A stretch of DNA of 64,000 bases from Branchipolynoe longqiensis (GCA_030323885.1 CM059192.1:62365593-62429592), one strand, 5' to 3'; shown: positions 32,971-44,700, counted from the stretch's first letter. Made by a program: numbers and translations. The notes: generated by a model from the sequence alone, not told the origin.

Positions 32971-33289
32971 AGTTCGCAGGACAACCAGAGTTAAGATCGT
33001 CCTCCTTGAGGCCAACCTCCCACCACTCCACCTACGTGGACAACAGCTCCTGGCAAACCACCTCTGCCAATCCCTGTCCACATGCCATTCCACCTTCTAC
33101 CGCAGCGCAGCCTCTTACCTACAAAACAACACCTCGGCCTCTCGCTGATGCCCCTGACCTCCGGGCAAGACCTCTCTGGTACTCCATGCCCGTAGAGGTC
33201 AGGCTCACCAGCCTCTGCTCAGCCCGAACCAACTACCCGACCATAGTCCTCAGAACCGTGGCACAGGTAACCATTGCCCGTCCAAAGAG

Positions 33290-34173
33290 GACTTCCCTCA
33301 AGCCACCACGGTTTACACCCATGGCTCGCTCAACCCTGACACAGGCTGAGCCGGGGCTGGCTACTTCCTACCAGACGGGCAGGCTAGATGCCTTATCAGG
33401 GTCACAGACTACTCCTCCACCCTCGATACAGAGCTCGCTGCCATCCACCATGCACTGACCCACCACTGACGCACCTGCCACACTGCAGCTGCATAGTGGT
33501 CACCGACTCACTCAATGCAGTCCGCAGGATCAAGGAGCACAGAGCTAACCACTCTCTGACCACCTTGATCCAGAACACCATTGCCACCAGGCATGAAGCT
33601 CTCCTCAACACAGTGCTGGCCTGGGTCCCCTCCCACATAGGACTTCCCGGTAATGACCAGGCTGACTCAGCTGCTCTGGACGGCTCTCACCATCCTGAGA
33701 GCGACCTCGTCATAGGTCACTCCCTGTCCAAGCTCAAAGCCACCCATGCTAGAGCCACCAAAGCCCTGTGGGAGGCTTCCCTCCACTGCACCACCGTCAG
33801 GAACCCATACTCCATCAGTTGGGCCTGGCTCAAAAATGTCAGGGCATGCCTACCAGTCCCAAGAAACCTCTCTGCATCCATGCAAGAGCCAGTCACGTGT
33901 TTCAGGACTGGATACAAGTGGTTCATCGATACCCCTGCATTGCAACAATGTCCATGCAGTGACAAAATGTTCAACATCGCCCACGTCTTGGCGCCATTTG
34001 TGGCCTTTGACAGGACCACCATCCGAGACTTCCTCGGCCCACCACACAACCTCTCTGACACCCGAGCTGTGCTCGCCATCCTCTCGAGGCTCTCCGAGTC
34101 CTCATGGAAGCCACTCGGTAGATTCTATAGACAAAACTACCACACCTTCAAGATCATCGGCAGCCCTGACTGA
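33290..34173 (+). pseudogene. LINE ORF2 RNase H and C-terminus
   Basis: 33310-33480 gives VYTHGSL where the family has YTDGS, so the first catalytic Asp is changed to His. It continues TLDTELAAIHHAL (Glu), then in the 33388-34173 frame VVTDSLNAVRRI (Asp) and VLAWVPSHIGLPGNDQAD (His/Asp). The C-terminal region with Cys residues (CFRTGYKWF, ALQQCPCS) follows to the stop at 34173. RNase H of I-like LINEs helps remove template RNA. The domain is inactivated by the D-to-H change and stops upstream. Confidence 0.85.
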
Positions 34174-34226
34174 ACCCATCGCTGACGACTCTGAACCCAA
34201 CAGCAGCGACGGTGACTAGCAACCAC

Positions 34227-34465
34227 TGTCAGGGAGCCCTGTGAGGTCCCATCGGGGAGCCCCATGAGGTCCCCCAGTCAGGGAGCCCCATGGGGTCCGG
34301 CCGGGGAGCCCCCACCGGGGAGCCATGGGAAGTCCCGAGAGGGCCCCACCCAGGGAGCCCCATGAGGTCACATCGGGGAGCCCCATGAGGTCCCAGTCAG
34401 GGAGCCCCAAGAGGTCCCAGTCAGGGAGCCCCTTGACGTCCCATCGGGGAGCCCCGTGAGGTCCC
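34227..34465. repeat. About 24-bp minisatellite downstream of the LINE
   Basis: Roughly ten units of AGGGAGCCCCATGAGGTCCC with variants. It may lie in the LINE 3' UTR. Confidence 0.8.
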
Positions 34466-34734
34466 GGATACACCAGGTGTGACAGCATCAACCCCCTCTA
34501 CAACATCGGTTCCCGCTTTGATCACCGACGAAGTGGGTGCTGGGACCGTGGATACAATCACACCCACCAACCTCACCCCGGTCCAAGAGCCTACTGGCTC
34601 TGGACCACCCACCCTGCGACGGGGCCCTGCTGCCAATGACACCGGATCCCGCTTTGATCTCCGGTCGAGGTACAGGACCGTGGGCCCAAGAATGCATTGT
34701 CACCTGCCGGGCCACTGCCGCACCACACCACGCC

Positions 34735-34803
34735 CTCCCCCCCCCCCCCCCCCCCTTAAGTTGGACGAAGCGAGAAGGAAAGCCCCCCCCCCCCAAAAAA
34801 AAC
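34735..34803. repeat. Poly-C tracts
   Basis: Two C runs (about 34735-34754 and 34783-34794) flank a short purine-rich stretch; A8 follows. Confidence 0.85.
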
Positions 34804-34899
34804 TGCCAAAAACGGGCCGTTTTAACAGCGCCGTTTATTAATGTTCTGCAGCCAGTGACTGCTGGGTCACAAACCCTCCAATAATAATAATTGTAGCGC

Positions 34900-35060
34900 A
34901 AGCACTCACGCACAGGAAGGCACACATGTGTACAATAATGAGTGGGAACACACGATTACAAGCACACACATGTACGATAATAAATAGGCATGCAGGGCTG
35001 GGGACACATTTACAAACCCACACATGTGTACAATAATAAATAGCCACGCACGGCTGGGGA
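34900..35060. repeat. Imperfect tandem repeat, three units
   Basis: Units contain CACACATGTGTACAATAAT and, in two of them, GCAGGGCTGGGGA or GCACGGCTGGGGA. Confidence 0.7.
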
Positions 35061-35065
35061 GCATG

Positions 35066-35697
35066 TAGCTGGGTGTAGTTGTAGCTGAGTACCACTGTAC
35101 ATCGTACACTTCGATTTAAGCACTAGCCGGACCAACAATGATTTTGAGGTGCTTCCCTACTGACAATTCTGCAACAATTTTTGTGTGAAATACTTTTCAA
35201 TCTTTCTTAGAAGACAGTGACAAATATTTGCAATAAAGTTAAATTCTGGGTGACGCTTTAGTGCCCGCGTGGAGGTGCTTTCTGGCGTGGGTGTGCAGAC
35301 AGGAGTTGGCAGACGGACCTGCACACATCTACGGCCACGATTGCCGTTTGGGAGAAACCTTTCTCAGAACTGAATAGTTTATATCTCATAGTCACAAACA
35401 GGTGGGTTGGCGAGCTTTTCACATGAGAAACTCGCGACAAACTGTGAGCAAGTCACCCCGGACCCATGGTTTACTGTGAGCTTACCTCACGAACTACCAA
35501 CTCACCTCACACACTAACAGTGACTGTGTGGGTTATCAGGTCATGGGGCCGGTCTCTTACTAGTCCTAGTGGGGTAGCACTAAGAAGTCGCCATGAGTGC
35601 ACATTGTCACAAGTCGGTACCCATCCTGATATGACCTTAGATGTTGCCATGATGTAAAACAACAAAGAAGCTCACCTCAGAACACTGGGAGCTCACC
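35066..35697. other. Unassigned sequence
   Basis: Mostly unique. From 35470 it contains scattered CTCACCTCACACACTAACAG motifs related to the downstream 20-bp array. Confidence 0.4.
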
Positions 35698-35700
35698 TTA

Positions 35701-35975
35701 TGCCAAGTACACACCTACCGTTTACGATTCGCGCACTAAAATTCGCGACTCCACCCGACCCGTTTAAAACTGAAAACGGGCCGATTCATTTTTCGAATCG
35801 TGAATCGCAATCGTAATCGGCCCATTTTAGCCCTAAAACTGAGTTCTTAGTCAGGAATCGCAATCGCTAGGTGTGCGCGGTGAGTGCACACCTAGCGATT
35901 TTTGTGTGCGAAACGGGCAGTTTTAGATCGTATACGGTAGGTGGGTGCGCACAAATGGTAGGTGTGTACCTGGCA
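35701..35975. mobile_element. PIF/Harbinger-like MITE, family M1, copy 2
   Basis: Terminal repeats TGCCAAGTACACACCTACCG and, reversed, TGCCAGGTACACACCTACC, flanked by TTA (35698-35700 and 35976-35978). The interior matches 22402-22665 in reverse orientation (TTTACGATTCGCGCACTAAA, CGGGCAGTTTTAGATCGTAT). The TTA/TAA duplications in both copies support a common transposase of the PIF/Harbinger type. Confidence 0.85.
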
Positions 35976-35984
35976 TTACACACC

Positions 35985-37062
35985 AAGATCTCACCTCACA
36001 AACCTCACAAACCTCACACACCAACAGTTCACCCACTAACAGCTCACCTCACACACGAACAGCTCACCTCACCCACTAATGCTCACCTCACCCACTAATG
36101 CTCACCTAACACTAATGCTCACCTAACACACTAACAGCTCACCTCACACACGAACAGCTCACCTCACACACCAACAGCTCATGTCACACACCAACAGCTC
36201 ACCTCACACACCAACATCTCACCTCACACACCAACAGCTCAACTCACACTAACAGCTCACCTCACACACGAACAGCTCACCTCACACACCAACAGCTCAC
36301 CTAACACACCAACAGCCTACCTCACACACCAACAGCTCAACTCACACACTAATAATAACAGCTCACCTCACACACCAACAGCTAACCTAACACACTAACA
36401 GCTCACCTCACACACCAACAGCTCACCTCACATGCCAACAGCTCACCTCCGACACCAACAGCTCACCTCCGACACCAACAGCTCATCTCACACACCAACA
36501 GCTCATCTCACACACCAACAGCTCATCTCACACACTAACAGCTCACACACCAACAGCTCACTTCACACAGTAAAAGCCCACCTCACACACCAACAACTCA
36601 CCTAACAGTAACACACGAACAGCTCACCTCACACACCAACAGCTCATCTCACAAACTAACAGCTCACACACCAACAGCTCACCTCACACAGTAAAAGCTC
36701 ACCTCACAGACCAACAGCTCACCTCACACACCAACAGCCCACTTTACATCTTACACACTAACAGCTCACCTCACACACCAACATATCACCTCTCACCTTA
36801 TACACTAACAGCTCACCTAACACACTACCAGCTCACCTCACACACCAACAGCTCACCTCACCCTGTAAAAGCTCACCTCTCACACTAACAGCTCCCCTCA
36901 CACACCAAAAGCTCACCTCACACACCAAAAGCTCACCTCACACACCAACAGCTCACCTCACACACCAACAGCTCACCTCATACACCATCAGCTCACTTCA
37001 CACACCAACAGCTCATCGCACACACCATCAGCTCACTTCACACACCAACAGCTCACCTCACA
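35985..37062. repeat. 20-bp minisatellite, about 50 copies
   Basis: Unit CACCTCACACACCAACAGCT with variants (CACTAACAGCT, CACGAACAGCT, CAGTAAAAGCT) and local small deletions. The M1 MITE copy lies at the edge of this array. Confidence 0.9.
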
Positions 37063-37711
37063 CGACGAACCATGACCATCTCACTGGTACATGACCAGTT
37101 CACATCGTACGATTAACAGCTCCCTCCGCCCCATGACCAGGTTCCCAGATCTGGCTGGCTGCTTACCAGGCCCGTCCGTGGGGGTGCAGACACCCAGACA
37201 CTCAGTTGTGTTGTAAATTCTGCCGTGCAGGCCCGTAACATTTACACATTAATTCTACATGTGGGACGCCAAACAAAACTCGAAACCATTTCAATCATGT
37301 CGGCCAGCCTCCAAAACAGTGTTCCGAACTGGACTGGAATAGTGTCGAGTAGTTCTTAATAAATACAAACGATTTCTAAAAGAACAAACGATAAGAGACA
37401 GGCAGAAAGAGCATAAAAACTAACCAAATTTGTTGTTTAATATACTTATCAAACCAGCTTCATAGCTGTCCAGTAGTGAAAACAAGCTCCCTCAAAGGAG
37501 CTTAATCGCTATGGGCAGAATAAATACTGTATCAATAAAAAAGAACCCCCACCCCATATATGGAAGCTTTGCATATGGAGTCTGAGAGCAAGTAGTCTCC
37601 TCACAGGTGGATTGCGATTAAATGGTCTGCAATGAGGTGATTTGCGATGATTCGTGGATTATGTGAAGCTTTTCTTCTCGAAAACCCGATTGCTATTTTT
37701 ATTACGGTCGA
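37063..37711. other. Unassigned sequence
   Basis: No repeat or coding signal recognised. Confidence 0.4.
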
Positions 37712-38165
37712 CGGTAAGCCCGAGAGAGCTGTTGAGTGGATAGGCGGGCAGGGGCTGTGCGGGTAGGCGGTCCGGGTAGGGGCTGAGCGGCTACGCGGAC
37801 AGGGGCTGTGCAGATAGGCGGGCAGGGACTGCGAGTAGGCGAACAGGGGCTGTATGAGTAGGGGCTGTACGGGTAGGCGGACAGGGGCTGTATGGGTAGG
37901 GGCTGTACAGATAGTCGGACAGGGGCTGTATGAGACGGGGCTGTACAGGTAGGCGGACAGGAGCTGTGTGGGTAGGTGGACAGAAGCTGTATGGGTATGC
38001 GCTGTATGGGTAGGCGGACAGGGGTTGTATGGGTAGGGGCTGTACAGGTAGGCAGACAGGAGCTGTATGGGTAGGAGTTGTATGGGTAGGTGGACAGGAG
38101 CTGTATAGGTAGGAGCTGTGTGGGTAGGTGGACAGGAGCTGTGCGAGTAGGCAGACAGGGGCTGG
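37712..38165. repeat. 18/36-bp minisatellite
   Basis: Subunits GGGGCTGTATGGGTA and GGCGGACAGGGGCTGT alternate. The minus-strand frames of 146 and 194 codons (Pro/Thr/Tyr-rich) are repeat translations. Confidence 0.85.
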
Positions 38166-38742
38166 GTGCGTTAGCCCAGCACAAGGCGGTTTGACCAAGT
38201 GCAGAGCAAGGTTCATGGCCGTCATAGGCATGTTGTCCGTCTACAAATACACATTTGATTTGTAAAAACAAATATTGCACGAGCATTAATTACTCTTTGA
38301 TGTGTTGAGAGCATTATGTGTTGGTGTGAAAGAAGGACGCTGTTCTTTTATACGCTCAGTGCTGCATTAGACCCGGCCGGCCTACATGCCCGGAAGCCCG
38401 ACAGGACCAGCACATCGCCTCTCGGGCAGTGTAAGCATTGTGTCACCCCGGGATGGCGTGTTTTGGCTGTGGCACGGTATTTCAGTAAGGAAACGCTATA
38501 AAGTCGTAATCAGTGCGCATTGGCCATACCTATGCTGATATGCCATCAAATATTGCTGGGAGGTAAAACCCCATTCATGCACTTACTCACTGTTTAACAG
38601 CATGCCATGTCCACACACCTCTCCTCCGTCCAAGCCAATCAGAGCACTATGCTTCTTGAACATGCCCACCCCCCTCCCCCAAGCAGCAACACGGTCTGCT
38701 CATCCCCAATTGCTTCAATGTCTGCCCGCGGTGGCCAACACC

Positions 38743-38781
38743 TGACAGTGGCAGTTCTCACGGTGAGAACTGCCACTGTCA
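38743..38781. repeat. Perfect 39-bp palindrome
   Basis: Arms 38743-38761 (TGACAGTGGCAGTTCTCAC) and 38763-38781 are exact reverse complements separated by one G. It lies in otherwise unremarkable sequence (38166-38945). Confidence 0.9.
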
Positions 38782-38944
38782 CACCTCCTCCTTATGTACA
38801 CTTCTCTCATACTGGTGAACTGCACCTCACACGAAGAACAAGTGTCTTGTTAATTGTTAACTGTCAATAAAATGGGTACCCTTTCGATCTTTCTAAAAGC
38901 CTCCCAAGCAGCTGGCTAATGGCCAAGTACGAGAGTAGGCAGCC

Positions 38945-39085
38945 AGCATTGGGGCATCCCCGTGCTTGGAGCCTGCGAGTGCAGGTCTGAGGGCATCCCC
39001 GTGCTTGGAGCCTGCGAGTGCAGGTCTGAGGGCATCCCTGTGCTTGGAGCCTGCGGGTGCAGGTCTGAGGGTTTCCCCGTGCTTG
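38945..39085. repeat. 39-bp minisatellite, about 3.6 copies
   Basis: Units GGGCATCCCCGTGCTTGGAG, then CCTGCGAGTGCAGGTCTGA. Units are nearly identical. Confidence 0.9.
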
Positions 39086-39092
39086 GAGCCCA

Positions 39093-39243
39093 CAAAAACA
39101 CTACGGTAGTGTTTTCAACCTAGGTTGAAAACAGTATGGTAGTGTTTTGAACCTAGTTGAAGGTAGGTTCAAAACACTACTGTGGCCATGCTCAAAACAC
39201 TATCCTTAAGTTCAAAACACTACTGTTAAGTTCAAAACACTAC
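39093..39243. repeat. Hairpin-rich AAAACACTAC repeat block
   Basis: Contains AACACTACGGTAGTGTT, the palindrome TTTTCAACCTAGGTTGAAAA (about 39112-39133) and several copies of GTTCAAAACACTAC. The reverse complement motif (GTAGTGTTTTGAAC) recurs at 41483-41533. Confidence 0.75.
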
Positions 39244-39344
39244 AGGACAGTATGTAGTAAGGTCGGGCAGTAGGGGTTGTTGTTAGTGGTTATTGTTTTA
39301 CATCCTAGTAACATGGAAGGTCATATAAGGATGGGTACTGACTT

Positions 39345-39610
39345 GTGACAGTGCACACTGATGACAAATTTATAGTGCTGCCCCACTGGGAAATTAGGCC
39401 ACTGGCACCATGACCCGATATCCCACTCAGTCACTTTATCCTGACACTGAGCTAACCAGTCCTTGCCCTATCCTATTAATGCCAAACGCCATGCTAGGAA
39501 AGCGACAAGTATCAATTTTAAAGTCATTGGTTTGACTCGACAACGAACCGAACTCCCGACCTTCCGCACCCGATGCCTGTCCTCTACCGTTTAAACCACA
39601 ATGCAGCACT
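39345..39610 (-). mobile_element. tRNA-derived SINE, family 1, copy 2
   Basis: Same block order as 1-262. The tRNA head on the minus strand is more degenerate, with a B-box-like GGAGTTCGGTTCG. Same orientation as copy 1. Confidence 0.7.
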
Positions 39611-40565
39611 ATCACTGTATACTAATATGTTGTTAAATACCCCAGCACTATCAGTGTATACTAATACGTTGTTAAACTGCGCAGTACTGTCAGTGTATAC
39701 TAATAGTAATAGGTAGTGCAAGGAAGCGCAAGCCCATTAAAGATACCCTGTTTTCATAGTCGTTTTCATTTACATCAGTAATGAAGGAATATTCACTAAA
39801 TACACTCATCATACAAATGGAGTTTACTTAAATACAAAGATACTATATATTCTATCCAACAACACCCTCAGATAGAACATATGTTGATGTTTTAGGTTAT
39901 GTAATTTCATCTAAATCATATACATACAGAAATAGTTACAAGCATGTGAATATTGATGAAAAAGGCACCATTCCTAGACTTTTAATGGGCGCTGCCAGTA
40001 CCTACTAATAGTAATACGTTGTTAAACGAGGCAGCACTATCAGTGTATACTAATACTTGGTACAGATGCCGCAGCTCTATCAGCGAATACTACTAATATT
40101 TTGTTAAACGCTGCAGCACTATCAGCATATACTAACACATTGTTATATGCCGCAGCACTATCAGTGTATACTTATTACTAATACATTGTTAAATGCCACA
40201 GCACTATTAGTGTATACTAATACGTTGTTAAACGACACAACACTATCAGCGTATACTAATACTTGTTAAATGCTGGAGCACTACCAGTGTATATTAATAT
40301 GTTGTTAAACGCTGCAGCACTATTAGCATATAATAATATGTTGTTAAATGCTGCAACACTATTAGTGTATACTAATATGTTTTTAAATGCCATAGCACTA
40401 TCAGGGTACACTAATATGTTGTTAGTCACCGCATCATTATCAGTGTATACTAATACGTTAGTAAACGCCGCAGCACTATCAGGGTATACTAATATGTTGT
40501 TAAACGCTGCAGCACTATCAGTGTATACTAATATGTTGTTAAACGCTGTAGCACTATCAGGTGTA
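39600..40565. repeat. About 39-bp minisatellite with interruptions
   Basis: Unit core AGCACTATCAGTGTATACTA, then ATACGTTGTTAAACGCCGC. Copies at 39600-39715, a non-repeat gap (39716-39985), then a dense run to 40565. It resumes at 41110-41310 after an inserted dispersed repeat. Confidence 0.85.
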
Positions 40566-40573
40566 AAGTCCTC

Positions 40574-41112
40574 AGCTGGAATCTGTGGTTTGTGTAGGCA
40601 GGCTATAATGAAATCAATACAGGCAAGAAGAGAAAGGAAGAGTATAAAGAATGAAAGTAGAGAGAGAGACAATGCCCTCATGTTTATTATTATTAGATAG
40701 TGGTACATGGATCTGGTATGGCATACCACCTGACCGTGTTTTCCAATGAGAATCAAGCATTTACAGTTCCACCAATGAACATCAAGCATTCCTGTGCCAC
40801 CATGGCTACCGTGATCTGCCCACCACCACCATGCGGTGTGGCTGCTTGGCCACCACCTGCCTGAGCTGAGTGTGTGGTGATCCGTGACTAACAGAGGGGG
40901 AGGGGGTAGTGAGTAGAGCTCCAAGTGCCCCTTACACACTATCTCTAGTGCCTCTTTCACACTATCTACCTAATACACAATGACTATTGACCATAAGTAA
41001 AGGATCACCAGCAACTACATAAATACATTCATGCACCTGGCACTATAAACCATTTACCATTATAGACCATTTGCAATCCCCCACCAATGCATTTTATCGG
41101 AATATTTTACCA
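40574..41112. mobile_element. Dispersed 540-bp repeat D, copy 1
   Basis: Matches the reverse complement of 44155-44700 over almost its whole length. Shared blocks include CTGTGGTTTGTGTAGGCAGG, TGGTATGGCATACCACCTGA, GTGATCCGTGACTAACAG and ATTTTATCGGAATATTTTAC. It interrupts the 39-bp array, whose next unit resumes at 41113. No long frame; class unknown. Confidence 0.75.
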
Positions 41113-41310
41113 CGGTATACTAATATGTTGTTAAGCACTGCAACACTATCAGTGTATACTAATACATTGTTAAACACCACAGCACTTTCAGTGTATAGAA
41201 ATATGTTGTTAAATGCCACTGCACTATCAGTGTATACTAATATCTTGCTAAATGCCGCAGCACTATCAGGGTATACTAATATATTGTTAAATGCCGCAGC
41301 ACTATCAGCA
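41110..41310. repeat. 39-bp minisatellite, continuation
   Basis: Five units of the array that begins at 39600, following the inserted repeat D. Confidence 0.85.
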
Positions 41311-41775
41311 TGTCGAGTTACCTCGAGATACGGTGACACACGTCAAGGTTTTGGACATACCCAAAACTTTTGACATGACTCGACGTCAAGGCCATTACAT
41401 TAGGTTATGTTGGGGCTTACGTTATGCTCAGGCTCCATCGAGGTACATTTGACATGTGTGGTGATACCGTGTCATGATAATGTTTTGAACTTGGGTAGTG
41501 TTTTGAACGGCGTAGTGTTTTGAACGTTCTCCACCGGCACCGAGCAGCCATCCCACTGACATTTCAGCCAGCGTTGATAAATGTTTGATGAACCCATCCC
41601 ATGCCTGACCGAGTGCTCTGTAAATGTTAACGGCCTTCAGCGTTCCTGTAGCACCGGAACACGTGTGCATGTTAGCGCCTTCACTCAGTATCTCATTCAG
41701 AGACAGACTCACGTGACAATGTGTGTGCTCATCGGCCCATGAAACTCGACCCCATCTAATACTAAATACCCAACC

Positions 41776-42150
41776 CTATAACTAGGGAGCTGCCACTCAA
41801 ACACAAGAATATCCGACACCATAACTAGGGAGCTGCCACTCAAACACAAGAATATCCGACTCCATAACTAGGGACCTGCCACTCAAACACAAGAATATCC
41901 GACTCCATAACTAGGGAGCTGCCACTCAAACACAAGAATATCCAACTTCATAACTAGGGAGCTGCCACTCAAACACAAGAATATCCAACTCCATAACTAG
42001 GGAGCTGCCACTCAAACACAAGAATATCCAACTTCATAACTAGGGAGCTGCCACTCAAACACAAGAATATCCAACTTCATAACTAGGGAGCTGCCACTCA
42101 AACACAAGAATATCCAACTCCATAACTAGACATCTGCCCGTCAAACACAG
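41776..42150. repeat. 43-bp minisatellite, about 8.5 copies
   Basis: Units ATAACTAGGGAGCTGCCACT, then CAAACACAAGAATATCC. Highly homogeneous. Confidence 0.9.
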
Positions 42151-42493
42151 GGAACACAGCGGCACTTAGTTGATATGCCTCAAGTGCTGCTATGGGGCAT
42201 AGAATCTATGTAAACATTCCCTTTGTAGAACTGATATTTTATTCAGACCAATGGTTATTGTAGCCTGGACGTTATCTATTAACGGGACTGAACATTAACA
42301 ATGCATTTCAATGCACTTATAAATGCCATCAATATATTTGCACTTGTCAATGAAGTGTCCATAAAAATACATTATATGTACAGATCAAATATTCAGTTTC
42401 TTTATTATCGGGTGGGATTATCTGACAGTCGCATCTAATGACAAAGTAGCATCTATGAAAATAGCATAAACAAAAGGTTCTCTTTAAGTCTAA

Positions 42494-43060
42494 AGCCGTG
42501 TTTACACGGGCAATTGTAAAGCGAATTAGACAAAGCGATTTATATGAAGCGAAGTTGTGGCGCGTTTACACGCACCGAGCTGAAATCGATATCTGTGCAT
42601 GAGCAAGCCCATACAAACCAGCGCCAGTTTCGGTTAGTCGACGTCGCCCCTAGAGAGTGTGGGTTCGACCTAGATCTGTTTCGACTGAATCGTATTGTTT
42701 TGGAAAGGTCAAAACTTCTGCTGGGCAGTGAAACCCTAAAAATAAATGATGAAAAAAATATCTGTGCACAGCTAGCAGTTTCATAGAACAAATTTACCGG
42801 AAAGTCAACAAACTCAGGTCTCGACTGTGACGTCCTTAATCCGCCGTATCTAAACCGCTACCATTTACACAGGCAATATGGGCCGACTTAAGCTAGTTTG
42901 CTTCATATAAACTACCTCGCGAGGTGGTTTACATAAAGTGAATCATATGAATCGAATCAGCCCTAATCCGCCTCAGAGTCGCATTTACACAGCGAATGTG
43001 AGGCGAACTAGGCAAGGCGCTTTATTTGAGGCGTTTTACCTCGCCCGTGTAAACACGGCT
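42494..43060. mobile_element. MITE, family M2, TAA-flanked
   Basis: 567 bp with perfect 18-bp terminal repeats AGCCGTGTTTACACGGGC and TAA on both sides (42491-42493 and 43061-43063). Inside, a direct repeat of about 50 bp (TTTACACGGGCAATTGTAAA .. and TTTACACAGCGAATGTGAGG ..) lies at the two ends. Frames of about 80 codons on both strands overlap each other and look non-coding. Confidence 0.8.
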
Positions 43061-43353
43061 TAAGTGTGTTATCGGCTGAATAACATGGGTCACTGTGGTC
43101 TTCTAGTTCCAGTTCAAACCCGCCTGACTGGGTGTCGAATGAATTATGATGGTAAGCGAGCCACAAGGGCCAGATGCCGCTTCGGCCGGGCTGTTACTTT
43201 TGGATCAGCGATCACAAGAGCAAGACGTCACTAGATGGGGGAGCGCCACCTCTAGCGGAGGGAAGCGGGTGAGCACACCGAGGTGCTGGCCGCACAGGCA
43301 CTGCTGCTATATGCAGACAGACCACAATACAGCTTTTAACTGCGCTTTGTTTA

Positions 43354-44095
43354 AGGCCCTGTCACATTACGGCATATGGCGGGAGCGTATTGAAAACCTA
43401 CGTTGAAAATGGGAAAAAACTGCGCGGGACGACGTATCGTGACCTTTGGTGACCTCTCGGGTATTTTTGAGCTTATGCGCAACCTATGAGGAGCATATGA
43501 GAGTGTACTGTGACATTTTTTTACGGTTTTGATTGGCATGTGGAGCGTATGAGGAGCGTATGAGGAGCATATGAGGAGGTATGAGGAGCGTATGCGAGAG
43601 CTATGTTATCTCTCCTCGGTCCGCCACCTGGTGGCTCCTGGGTATATAGTAGGTCGCCTTTATATACCGAGACCATAGAGGTCAGGCATACGCTGCCATA
43701 CACTACGAATACACTACGAATACGCTCCCATACGCAACTCGTAGGTTCTGTGTACGCTTCATACGCCAGAGATACGCCAGTGACGCAAGTTGAGCATATG
43801 AGTAGCGTACGCCAGCATACCCCTAGCATATGCCAGCGTACCCCAAGCGTATGAGGAGCATATGCCGGCGTATGAGTAGCGTATGAACCATACGCTCCCG
43901 TAGGTTGAGATTTTTTTTAGCATGCACAACAAAATTTGGACGGACGGATGTGAGAAAGCGTATGGCGGCATACAACGGTGTATGCCGGCACATGATGGCA
44001 TATGCATAGCGTATGGCGGCATATGCCGATGTATATGACGTAACACGCCTACGCTGCCGTACGCCCCCGCAAAAAAACCTAATGTGACAGCCCCT
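43354..44095. mobile_element. MITE, family M3, TTA-flanked
   Basis: 742 bp. Ends AGGCCCTGTCACATTA and, reversed, AGGGGCTGTCACATTA, flanked by TTA (43351-43353 and 44096-44098). The interior is dominated by degenerate copies of GCGTATGAGGAGC and its complement, so it can fold extensively. Termini are related to 17342-17726. Confidence 0.75.
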
Positions 44096-44154
44096 TTACA
44101 GTAAGTAACACCACCTGCCGGCATGTACCATCTTCAGGCGTGGCCGATGTACCA

Positions 44155-44700
44155 AGTTGTAAAATATTCCGATAAAACGCATCGGTGAGGAATGTGAACT
44201 GGTCTATAAAGGAATACAAATGGTGTATAGGGCCAGGTGCATGAATGTATTTATGTAGTTGCTGGTGACTCTTTACTTGTAGTCAATAGTCATTGTACAT
44301 TAGATAGATAGTGTGAAAGGGGCACTAATGTTAGTGTGTAAGGAGCTCAAAAGCTCTCCTCACTACCCCCTCCCCCCCAACTGTTAGTCACGGATCACCA
44401 CACACACACACACAGCAGGCAGGCCAAGCAGCCACACTGCATGGTGGTGGTGGGTAGATCACAGTAGCCATGGTGATACAAGAATGCTTACTGTTCATTG
44501 GTGGAACTAGAAATGCTTGTTGCTGATTGGAGATAATGGTCAGGTGGTATGCCATATCAGATCCATGAAATACTATATAATAATAAACCTGAGGGTGCAA
44601 GCTCTCACTCTACTTTCACTCTTTATACTATTGCTTTCTCTCCTTGCCGTATTGATTTCATATAGCCTGCCTACACAAACCACAGCTGCCAGCCGACGGC
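44155..44700. mobile_element. Dispersed 540-bp repeat D, copy 2
   Basis: Reverse-oriented relative to 40574-41112. It differs by small indels, including a (CA)n at 44397-44413. Confidence 0.75.

Larger units (their letters stand above)
30041..34220 (+). mobile_element. I/Jockey-group LINE with RNase H, degenerate
   Basis: Order on the plus strand: end of ORF1 with a CCHC knuckle, a Pro/Thr-rich low-complexity stretch, then ORF2 with endonuclease, reverse transcriptase and RNase H. The presence of RNase H after RT points to I-like clades rather than CR1 or RTE. All domains carry stops or frameshifts, so this is a dead copy. A C-rich codon bias spans the element. Possible ends are the 34227-34465 minisatellite or the AAT run near 34882. 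Confidence 0.85.

Noticed and set aside
36000..37062. CRISPR array
   Set aside because: Units are contiguous 20-bp tandem repeats without distinct spacers, in a eukaryotic context.
42544..42791. Overlapping 80- and 83-codon frames on both strands
   Set aside because: Both lie inside the TAA-flanked MITE and mirror each other; no family signature.
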